A stretch of DNA of 15,393 nt from an uncultured Subdoligranulum sp. GTDB lineage: Bacteria; Bacillota_A; Clostridia; Oscillospirales; Ruminococcaceae. A program made the translations under genes and the position numbers. Below, one piece after another: positions 1-5,119 of the stretch (its first letter is position 1; the number at the start of each line of letters is the position of its first letter). The notes below the pieces were generated by a model. The model worked only from the letters and a program-made list of their open reading frames with translations, was not told the DNA's origin and did no database searches. The stretch spans positions 1 through 15,393 of the forward strand of contig NZ_CALADU010000142.1 in assembly GCF_937890665.1 (NCBI RefSeq). The letters are read 5' to 3'.

Positions 1-10
1 GAGATGGAAA

Positions 11-37
11 GAAAGCCGGACTGGCTGCCCGGCTTTC
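11..37 (+). promoter_or_regulatory. Hairpin upstream of the parM-like gene
   Basis: GAAAGCCGG (11-19) pairs perfectly with CCGGCTTTC (29-37) around a 9-nt loop, and is followed by a pyrimidine-rich stretch without a proper T-tract. It ends about 24 nt before the GAGG ribosome binding site (61-64) of the parM-like gene. It may be a weak terminator of a gene left of the window or a leader hairpin. The pairing is seen directly; the role is inference. Confidence 0.35.
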
Positions 38-70
38 CTCTCCAAATTTATTGTAATAGCGAGGCATTCC

Positions 71-997
71 ATGATAATTGGTATCGACCACGGCTACTAC
101 GCCATCAAAACCCGAAACTGTTCCTTCCCGGCTGGCATCACACCCTGCGGCAGTCACGAACCCTACACCCGCCAGAACGTGCTTACGTTCGGCGGGTGTT
201 TTTTTGTTTGCGGAAGCGGGCGGCAGCCGATCCAGCGGGACAAGACCGCCAACGACAACTACTACCTGCTGACGCTGGCGGCTATCGCGCAGGAGCTGCA
301 GGCCCGTGGTGCGCCGCGGGAGTGCAGCGTGACCATCGCGGCGGGGTTGCCCCTGACCAGCTACGGCCGTGAGAAGCCTGCCTTCCGCAAGTATCTGCTC
401 CGCAATGTGGGCCAGCCGACTGAGTTCGGCTACGAGGGTAAGAAGTACCGCATCACGATTGAAGATGTGCTGCTCTTCCCGCAAGGTTTTACCGCGCTCA
501 TGACCCAGCCTGACCTGCTGGTGGATGAACCCTCCATGCTGCTGCTCGACATCGGCGGATGGACGGTGGACCTGATGCGCATAGACAACGGGCGGCCGAT
601 CATTGGCACCTGCCACAGCCTGGAGTTTGGCATGATCCGCTGCATCGATGAGGTGCGGGAGCGGGTGCGCCAGAACACCGGGCTGTCCCTGACTGACGCC
701 CAGATCGAGCAGGTGCTGGCGGGCCGCCCGTGCAGTTTGGAGGAAACGGTACGCGGCCTGATCAGCGAACAGGGACGGATCTACACCGAGCTGTTGCTTT
801 CGGCCGTGCTGGAAGCGGGGTTCGATTACCACGCGCTGCCGGTCGTCATGATGGGCGGCGGCGCGTCGGTCGTGAGCCGCCACATCCGCCCCAGTGACGG
901 CCTGTGTCGCACCGTGACTCTGCTGGACGATCGCATCAACGCACAGGGCTACGATCGCGCTGTGGCCGCGCTTTGGGGCGATGACGCGCAGGGGTGA
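71..997 (+). CDS. parM: ParM/StbA-type actin-like ATPase (segregation)
   Basis: A 308-aa actin-fold ATPase of the ParM/StbA type. Such proteins polymerise with ATP in the cytoplasm and push plasmid or element copies apart through a ParR adaptor bound to a centromere. The nucleotide-binding signatures are visible: phosphate-1 loop IGIDHGYYAIK (3-13), phosphate-2 loop LLLDIGGWTVDL (157-168, core DIGGWT) and adenosine motif VVMMGGGASVV (258-268). Length is normal for the family. GAGG at 61-64 sits 6 nt before the ATG, supporting this start. The stop TGA overlaps the GTG of the next gene (GTGA, 994-997), so the two are translationally coupled, as in parMR operons. Oddly, codons 32-45 encode a near-perfect intrinsic-terminator structure, listed separately. 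No centromere iterons are visible in the 70 nt upstream, so parC may lie outside the window. The family assignment is firm; an in vivo segregation role is inferred. Confidence 0.9.
   Translation: MIIGIDHGYYAIKTRNCSFPAGITPCGSHEPYTRQNVLTFGGCFFVCGSGRQPIQRDKTANDNYYLLTLAAIAQELQARGAPRECSVTIAAGLPLTSYGREKPAFRKYLLRNVGQPTEFGYEGKKYRITIEDVLLFPQGFTALMTQPDLLVDEPSMLLLDIGGWTVDLMRIDNGRPIIGTCHSLEFGMIRCIDEVRERVRQNTGLSLTDAQIEQVLAGRPCSLEETVRGLISEQGRIYTELLLSAVLEAGFDYHALPVVMMGGGASVVSRHIRPSDGLCRTVTLLDDRINAQGYDRAVAALWGDDAQG
165..205 (+). terminator. Intrinsic-terminator-like hairpin inside the parM reading frame
   Basis: The left arm (165-180) pairs with the right arm (185-199) over 15 bp, with a single bulged A at 174 and a GCTT loop (181-184). 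It is followed directly by T200-T205. This has all the features of a rho-independent terminator, yet lies about 95 nt into an open frame whose protein sequence continues normally across it. It could cut parM transcripts short when translation lags, acting as an attenuator. The structure is seen; the function is inferred. Confidence 0.5.
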
Positions 998-1284
998 ACC
1001 GCCCGCAGTTCGTCTTTCGCCCAAACCTGCGCGACCCGGCCCAGCGACGCGCCTGGAAGCTGCTGCAGGCACAGCCTGTGGGAGAGCGCAGCGCGTATCT
1101 CGCCGCCTGCATCATCAAGGCCGGTGATTTGGAGGCCGCGCAAAAGGAACTGCGCGCAATGCTGCGGGAAGAACTTGGCAAAATCCAGGTCGCCGCAATG
1201 CCCGCGGAATCCAAGGCGAAGAAGGCGTTGCCAAAATCAACGCTGGACTTTTTCTCTGCCTTGCAGGAGGAGGCGCCCGAATAG
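994..1284 (+). CDS. Small ParR-like partner of the actin-like protein
   Basis: A 96-aa protein starting at a GTG that overlaps the parM stop by four bases (GTGA), so it is very probably translationally coupled. Residues 8-60 (FRPNLRDPAQRRAWKLLQAQ onward, with ERSAYLAACIIKAG around 31-44) resemble the compact, mainly helical DNA-binding part of small ParR-like adaptors, which bind centromere repeats and cap the ParM filament. The C-terminal third is basic (AESKAKKALPK) and ends in a short amphipathic segment (STLDFFSALQEE) that could contact the filament. No catalytic motif is visible. Position directly after parM is the best argument for the assignment; the sequence match alone is weak. Alternatively it is a small regulator of the operon. 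Confidence 0.65.
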   Translation: MNRPQFVFRPNLRDPAQRRAWKLLQAQPVGERSAYLAACIIKAGDLEAAQKELRAMLREELGKIQVAAMPAESKAKKALPKSTLDFFSALQEEAPE

Positions 1285-1316
1285 AAGACCCCGCATTGCA
1301 GCGGAAACACAAAATA

Positions 1317-1347
1317 CAGCCAAAGCCCCGCGATTTGCCTTTGGCTG
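1317..1347 (+). promoter_or_regulatory. Hairpin immediately before the rep ribosome binding site
   Basis: CAGCCAAAG (1317-1325) pairs perfectly with CTTTGGCTG (1339-1347) around a 13-nt GC-rich loop. The stem ends 4 nt before the Shine-Dalgarno AAAGGAG (1352-1358) of the replication-initiator gene and has no T-tract, so it is not a standard terminator. A hairpin here could influence initiator translation or be the 3' end of the partition transcript. The role is inferred. Confidence 0.4.
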
Positions 1348-1362
1348 ACACAAAGGAGATGA

Positions 1363-2262
1363 ATGGACATGGCTGTGTTTCGCGTAGAACGAACGAGCGA
1401 CTATACCGTTATGAGCAACTACCACCTGCGGGACAAGCGGCTCAGCCTGAAGGCCAAGGGGCTGCTGTCGCAGATGCTCTCACTGCCGGAGGATTGGGAC
1501 TACACGCTGACCGGCCTTTGCTACATCAACCGCGAAAGTAAGGACGCCATCCGCACCGCGATCCGCGAGCTGGAAGAGGCCGGCTACATACGCCGCCGCC
1601 AAACCATCGACAGCGGCGGCAAGTTCGCTGGCAACGAGTACACGATCTATGAACGGCCACAGGAACCGCCATCGGACGAACCGTCACCGGAAAAACCGTC
1701 GTCGGGAAATCCGACAACGGGAAAACCGATGCCGGAAAATCCGACACAACAAAATATAGATAGAAAAAATACGGATCAATCAAATACCGATTCGATTCTT
1801 TTCCGGGAATCGGCGGACAAGCCGCCGGAAGCGAAGCGAACCGAAGCGAGTTCGGCAGAGCGGATGGCGGAATACCGGGATCTGATCCGCGACAACATCC
1901 AGTACCCGCTGCTGGTGGCGCAGCACCCGGAGGATGCCGACCTGATCGACGAGATTGTCGAGCTCATGACCGAAACCGTCTGTGCCCGTCGCAAGACCAC
2001 CCGCGTCTGTGGGGCCGACTTCCCGGCCGAGGTGGTCAAATCGCAACTGCTCAAGCTGGATGCCGAGCACATTCGCTTTGTGCTGAAATGCCTGCATGAG
2101 AACACCAGCAAGATCAAAAACATCAAGCAGTACCTGCTGGCGACGCTGTACAACGCACCAATCACCATCAACAGCTACTACAGCGCGCTGGTCAGCCATG
2201 ACCTGGCCGAACCGACAGGCAAAGAAACCGCGAAAGGGGGGATGCCTATGCTTGCCCATTGA
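1363..2262 (+). CDS. Replication initiator-like winged-helix protein with DUF6017-like C-terminus
   Basis: A 299-aa protein with three parts. Residues 4-95 form a winged-helix domain like the RepA N-terminal/helix-turn-helix initiators of Firmicutes elements (AVFRVERT, LSLKAKGLLSQMLSLPEDWD, YINRESKDAIRTAIRELEEAGYI). Residues 98-148 are a low-complexity linker built on five-residue repeats. Residues 170-282 form a helical domain resembling DUF6017 (REN-type ENTSKIKNIKQYLLATLYNAP and NSYYSALVSHD). The Shine-Dalgarno AAAGGAG (1352-1358) serves ATG 1363 (4 nt) or ATG 1369 (10 nt); relatives usually begin at MAVF, so 1369 is a real alternative. The linker DNA holds regular 15-bp repeats plus an AT-rich stretch, listed separately as a candidate origin. 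The protein probably binds these repeats to start replication. A pure regulator is the alternative. Confidence 0.85.
   Translation: MDMAVFRVERTSDYTVMSNYHLRDKRLSLKAKGLLSQMLSLPEDWDYTLTGLCYINRESKDAIRTAIRELEEAGYIRRRQTIDSGGKFAGNEYTIYERPQEPPSDEPSPEKPSSGNPTTGKPMPENPTQQNIDRKNTDQSNTDSILFRESADKPPEAKRTEASSAERMAEYRDLIRDNIQYPLLVAQHPEDADLIDEIVELMTETVCARRKTTRVCGADFPAEVVKSQLLKLDAEHIRFVLKCLHENTSKIKNIKQYLLATLYNAPITINSYYSALVSHDLAEPTGKETAKGGMPMLAH
1666..1786 (+). repeat. Five 15-bp CCG-N4-CGG repeats plus AT-rich tract; candidate origin of replication
   Basis: Units start at 1666, 1681, 1696, 1711 and 1726 with an exact 15-bp period. Each contains the small palindrome CCG-N4-CGG and most end in an A-rich tail (consensus CCGNNNNCGGRAAAW). 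A degenerate sixth unit begins at 1741. Directly downstream, 1747-1786 is about 78% A/T in an otherwise GC-rich window. Iterons inside the linker of an initiator gene next to an AT-rich unwinding region match the known arrangement of RepA_N-type theta plasmids, whose origin lies within rep. The repeats are seen; origin function is inferred. Confidence 0.55.
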
Positions 2263-2383
2263 TGTGCCCCAAAGTGACTGCCCCATGTACATCTTGCCCT
2301 TGTTGGCATTGCTTCCATTTGCACGATCATTGCATTCGTTCTTTGTTGGGTCTTGGTATAGCTTTCCCTTGACCTTTGGAGTA

Positions 2384-2400
2384 TGCTTGCTTTGCAAGCA
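2384..2400. promoter_or_regulatory. Perfect palindrome upstream of the ribbon-helix-helix gene (candidate operator)
   Basis: TGCTTGC (2384-2390) and GCAAGCA (2394-2400) form a perfect 7-bp inverted repeat with a TTT centre. It lies 34 nt before the ribbon-helix-helix reading frame, in a T-rich gap (2263-2433) that contains an extended -10-like TGGTATAGC at 2354-2362. Ribbon-helix-helix repressors often bind short palindromes near their own gene. An operator for this gene is plausible but untested. Confidence 0.35.
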
Positions 2401-2433
2401 AAAACAACGCAGGCATGACAGAAAGGAGAGACT

Positions 2434-2961
2434 ATAGAAACCAAAGGCCTGACCTGCAAGATCCCGCTGGAACTGCATGATCGCATCACCGCGGAGATCC
2501 GGCAGAACGAAAGCACGATGAGCAAATTCATCGAACAGATCATCTTGGAGCACTACGCGAAAGGAGCCACCACAATGGGAAAAACACGGACAATGGCCTT
2601 CCAGGTCAGCGAGGAACTCTTCCAGCAGATCAAGGAGTATCTGGCGCGCTACGAACAGACCTACCACCGCAGGCTCAGCCAGAAGGAGTTCGTCATCGGC
2701 CTGATCGAGCAGGCGCTCGCAGAGGCAGATGAAGAATTTGAGGCTGCCGAAGCAGCTGCAGCCGAGGATCTGGCGGACGAAATCGAAGATATGGACCAGG
2801 AGGACGAGGTGACCAGTGATGTCGAATCGGACGAGGATGCGGAACCGGATGATGCGCCGGAAGGCAATGCGGAAGCAGATACGGCTCTGGCAGACTGTGC
2901 GGGCGCGGATGCGGGATTTGACGGCCCTGCCTTCGATGCAGATGCCGAGAGAGCGGTATGA
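2434..2961 (+). CDS. Tandem ribbon-helix-helix protein with acidic tail; ATA at the start position
   Basis: The open frame begins after a TGA at 2416-2418. A strong Shine-Dalgarno GAAAGGAG (2421-2428) lies 5 nt before ATA at 2434, and reading from there gives (I/M)ETKGLTCKIPLELHDRI, the strand and first helix of a ribbon-helix-helix domain. The first in-frame ATG (2518) would delete that part. Residues 4-43 form the first such domain. A second (TRTMAFQVSEELFQQIKEYL onward, about 51-100) begins near ATG 2575, which has its own AAAGGAG (2560-2566) 8 nt upstream, so a 128-aa product is also possible. The last ~70 residues are very acidic (EEDLADEIED-like, DVESDEDAEPDD). Such proteins are DNA-binding repressors or relaxosome accessories. 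ATG probably mutated to ATA here, or ATA is used weakly. Confidence 0.8.
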   Translation: METKGLTCKIPLELHDRITAEIRQNESTMSKFIEQIILEHYAKGATTMGKTRTMAFQVSEELFQQIKEYLARYEQTYHRRLSQKEFVIGLIEQALAEADEEFEAAEAAAAEDLADEIEDMDQEDEVTSDVESDEDAEPDDAPEGNAEADTALADCAGADAGFDGPAFDADAERAV

Positions 2962-3175
2962 CCGCAACGGCGATGAGATCAAACCGGGAATGCACCTTGT
3001 AACGGACGATGGCGACAAAATGTACGTCTTCAGCCTTCCCAGCCTGTACATCGTCGCAGACCAGGGCACCAGGGAAGCCAACCTGGCCTACGCTGCCAAG
3101 TGCATCCGCACCGGCCGGGGTGAGTTCTATCCGCTGGACTTCCTGATCCTGGACAGATGGGAGATCAAAAAGTGA
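2936..3175 (+). CDS. Small conserved-type protein of unknown function
   Basis: A protein of 77-79 aa starting at ATG 2936 (MQMPRERYDRNGDEIKPGMH) or ATG 2942, overlapping the 3' end of the ribbon-helix-helix gene by 20-26 nt. There is no clear Shine-Dalgarno, so translation is probably coupled to the upstream gene. The frame is open further upstream, but there it only shadows the acidic tail and reads as Arg/Met-rich, so I reject a longer start. The body has a plausible small beta-rich fold (GMHLVTDDGDKMYVFSLP, FYPLDFLILDRWEIKK). No known domain or catalytic motif is recognised. I regard it as a real small gene of the element because of its composition and tight packing; function unknown. Confidence 0.65.
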   Translation: MQMPRERYDRNGDEIKPGMHLVTDDGDKMYVFSLPSLYIVADQGTREANLAYAAKCIRTGRGEFYPLDFLILDRWEIKK

Positions 3176-3178
3176 CCC

Positions 3179-3210
3179 AATGGCCCGCAGCCTGCGGACC
3201 ATTTCCTTTG
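3179..3210 (+). promoter_or_regulatory. Hairpin before the next ribosome binding site (weak terminator or attenuator)
   Basis: AATGG-C-CCGCA (3179-3189) pairs with TGCGG-A-CCATT (3193-3203) over a 3-nt loop, with one C/A mismatch, and is followed by a broken T-rich run (3202-3209). It begins 3 nt after the stop of the preceding gene and ends 7 nt before AAGGGGG, the ribosome binding site of the next gene. Because ATG 3180 falls inside the stem, it is unlikely to be the next gene's start. Confidence 0.4.
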
Positions 3211-3218
3211 AAGGGGGA

Positions 3219-3716
3219 ATGATTTTGCAACTTGACATTACCGCCATCCGGCCGGCAGAGATCCCGTTTGCCTTTGACCAGGACGAGCAGTTGGACAGCC
3301 GTTCCGGCTGTATCGGCCATCTGCAGGGGGACTTCGGCTCGGGCCGGGAATTCTACCCCGAATGGGTAGACCACCAGGCACAGTTCAAGACCCATGACTT
3401 TGGCGTCGAACTCAACAAGGTGGTTCACGCTCTGCGGGCCAAAGGCGGCTGCGGCCTTTTGGCGGATCGTCACCGCATGGCCGAGTTCTGCGCCCGCCAC
3501 CCGGAAACGGCGCTGGGGACCGGCTACGCGGCCGTGTACGGCGTCAAACTCAAGACAGTGAGCCGTACCTACCTGCTGCGCTGCGACCCGCGTAAGGGCG
3601 AAACCAACTTCTGCCTCTATGCCTACGAGACACCGCTGCTGGAACACTGTGTCGAGCAGCTTGTCCGGCAGCGACCTGCGCCTGCCGGCACCCGCTTCCG
3701 TGAGGAAGCGCGGTAA
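3219..3716 (+). CDS. Element-associated protein of unknown function (about 165 aa)
   Basis: The strong purine tract AAGGGGG (3211-3217) lies only 1 nt before ATG 3219 but 7 nt before TTG 3225, so TTG 3225 (LQLDITAIRPAEIPFAFDQ) is a serious alternative start. ATG 3180 is in frame but inside a hairpin and is rejected. The protein is soluble, without a signal peptide or membrane segment. Visible blocks are a hydrophobic strand ILQLDI, an acidic loop FDQDEQLDS, a conserved-looking SGCIGHLQGDFGSGREFY, a helical NKVVHALRAKGGCGLLADR and a C-terminal strand TYLLRCDPRKGETNFCLYAYE. I recognise the overall pattern as one that recurs on Clostridia mobile elements but cannot assign a function. It is followed after 24 nt by a strong terminator. 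Confidence 0.75.
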   Translation: MILQLDITAIRPAEIPFAFDQDEQLDSRSGCIGHLQGDFGSGREFYPEWVDHQAQFKTHDFGVELNKVVHALRAKGGCGLLADRHRMAEFCARHPETALGTGYAAVYGVKLKTVSRTYLLRCDPRKGETNFCLYAYETPLLEHCVEQLVRQRPAPAGTRFREEAR

Positions 3717-3740
3717 CAAGACCGAACCATAAGTTTAGAC

Positions 3741-3786
3741 GCCTGCAATGCTTGCCACATAGATGGCAGGCGATGCGGGCCTTTTT
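3741..3786 (+). terminator. Strong intrinsic terminator before the methyltransferase
   Basis: Positions 3741-3757 pair with 3764-3780 to give a 17-position stem (three G-U wobbles, one mismatch) with the 6-nt loop CATAGA, followed by C and five Ts (3782-3786), then GTTT. It separates the 3219-3716 gene from the methyltransferase. The ATG at 3763 lies at the loop/stem boundary of this structure, which argues against it as a start codon. Confidence 0.75.
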
Positions 3787-4401
3787 GTTTGGGAGGGATG
3801 CGGAAAGACCATTCGTTTTATTGACATGTTTGCCGGCATCGGCGGCTTCCACGAGGGGCTGACCCGTGCCGGCGGTTTCACCTGCGTGGGACACTGCGAG
3901 TGCGACAAATACGCCGAGCGCAGTTACCGTGCGCTGTTCGATTGCAAAGGAGAGTGGTACATCGAAGATGCCAGAAACGCCGACCCCGCAACCATGCCCG
4001 ACTTCGACCTGCTCTGTGGCGGATTTCCCTGCCAGGCTTTCAGCCTTGCTGGACGCCGCCAGGGATTCGGAGACCCCCGTGGCACCCTCTTCTTTGAACT
4101 TGCCCGCCTGGCTGAGGCCCGGCACCCTCGCTATCTGCTCTTTGAGAACGTACCCGGCCTGCTGTCTCATGACGGCGGACGGACGTTTGCGGCGATCCTC
4201 GATTCGCTGGACCGACTGGGGTATGGCGTGGAATGGCAGGTGCTCAACAGCAAAGATTTTGGCGTCCCCCAATCCCGACGCCGCGTGTACATTGTCGGAT
4301 ATCTTGATGACCGATGTAGAGGAAAAATACTACCTTTCACCGAAACAGCAGGAACTTCTCTTGCACAAATCCAACCAGGAACGCAAGGGGAGCGGATCTA
4401 G
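3763..4401 (+). CDS. Cytosine-C5 DNA methyltransferase, N-terminal part, ending at an in-frame amber stop
   Basis: The catalytic half of an S-adenosylmethionine-dependent cytosine-C5 methyltransferase. Visible motifs (numbered from ATG 3763) are I DMFAGIGGF (21-29), IV GGFPCQAFS with catalytic Cys90, VI ENVPG (128-132) and VIII QSRRRVY (170-176). A TAG at 4399-4401 ends the frame, but motifs IX and X continue in the same frame, so this is a full-length enzyme interrupted by one nonsense codon. The start is also in doubt. ATG 3763 lies in the terminator hairpin without a ribosome binding site. The real Shine-Dalgarno, GGGAGGG (3791-3797), points to codon 3805, which is AAG, reading (K)TIRFIDMFAGIGG as expected of the true N-terminus. 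ATG 3826 would remove the first strand. It is probably a decaying solitary methyltransferase that once protected the element from restriction. Family certain; activity doubtful. Confidence 0.85.
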   Translation: MAGDAGLFVWEGCGKTIRFIDMFAGIGGFHEGLTRAGGFTCVGHCECDKYAERSYRALFDCKGEWYIEDARNADPATMPDFDLLCGGFPCQAFSLAGRRQGFGDPRGTLFFELARLAEARHPRYLLFENVPGLLSHDGGRTFAAILDSLDRLGYGVEWQVLNSKDFGVPQSRRRVYIVGYLDDRCRGKILPFTETAGTSLAQIQPGTQGERI

Positions 4402-4434
4402 TCCCCCACAGGTGTAAGCTGTACGCTTTCGGCT

Positions 4435-4992
4435 TTGGCTGGAGGTTTCGGCGGGCGGACCGGCCTGTATGCTGTAGGGCTGCCCATCAAAGAAGCGCCC
4501 CGGAAAGGCTACAAGATAGCCTATCCCGGGGACAGCATCGACATCAGCTACTACAGCACCAACACCCGCCGCGGCCGGGTGGGGCATAAAATTGCCCACA
4601 CGCTTACAACCAGCAGCACACAGGGGACACTATGTTTCATCGATATGAACCGTGATCCTGAAACCACAGAGATCGCCCGCTGCCTGACTGCCAAGCAGAA
4701 CGGAGGCATTCACAATCATAAACGGGAAGCCTCCGGTGTGCTGTTCGCCGGCCGAATTCGCCGCCTGACCCCGCGGGAATGCCTGCGGCTGCAGGGCTGG
4801 CAGGATGACCGCATCGATAAGGTGCTGGCCATTCAAAGTGACAACCAGATATACAGACAGGCCGGCAACGGTGTGACGGTCACTGTGGTGGAAGCCATCG
4901 GCCGCAGACTGGCGGCGGTGGATGACGCCTTACAGAAAAGCAGCGGATGTTGCTCATCCACCGAGCCTGCTCCAATGCGGCCCAATCTATGA
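4435..4992 (+). CDS. Cytosine-C5 DNA methyltransferase, C-terminal part (target recognition, motifs IX-X)
   Basis: This continues the frame of the N-terminal part with no shift; the open stretch begins right after the TAG, at 4402. The first possible start is TTG 4435, which has no Shine-Dalgarno. From there (185 aa), residues about 22-106 are the target-recognition region, motif IX is RRLTPRECLRLQGW (109-122) and motif X is QAGNGVTVTVVEAI (142-155). Together with the preceding part the protein would be about 400 aa, normal for solitary element-borne enzymes. Independent translation looks unlikely, so function would need amber readthrough or suppression. A natural two-subunit enzyme in the style of M.AquI is a less likely alternative. 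No restriction endonuclease gene is adjacent. The terminal segment after the motif X helix (KSSGCCSSTEPAPMRPNL) is low complexity and probably dispensable. Confidence 0.8.
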   Translation: MAGGFGGRTGLYAVGLPIKEAPRKGYKIAYPGDSIDISYYSTNTRRGRVGHKIAHTLTTSSTQGTLCFIDMNRDPETTEIARCLTAKQNGGIHNHKREASGVLFAGRIRRLTPRECLRLQGWQDDRIDKVLAIQSDNQIYRQAGNGVTVTVVEAIGRRLAAVDDALQKSSGCCSSTEPAPMRPNL

Positions 4993-5119
4993 TTTTGTCG
5001 CTCCTGGACAGAAAATCCACAGACCATTCGTTAGGTTTGCTGAATAGCTATCCGACAGTGGTTGTGGCATTGTTGGTGTCAGGCTAAAAGGCCTAAATCA
5101 AACAAGGAGGTATAAAACG

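Noticed and set aside
4..372. Plus-strand frame overlapping the start of the parM-like gene
   Set aside because: It is out of frame with conserved parM motifs, Arg/Pro-rich, and has no ribosome binding site.
1666..1755. CRISPR-like array
   Set aside because: The repeats are 15-bp direct tandem units with no unique spacers and lie within a coding frame.
2816..2935. N-terminal extension of the small gene ending at 3175
   Set aside because: This part is a shadow of the acidic tail of the ribbon-helix-helix gene (Arg/Met-rich), and the natural protein start is at 2936 or 2942.
1780..3081. Minus-strand open frame of about 433 codons opposite rep and the ribbon-helix-helix gene
   Set aside because: It overlaps well-supported + strand genes and has no recognisable domain or translation start signal.
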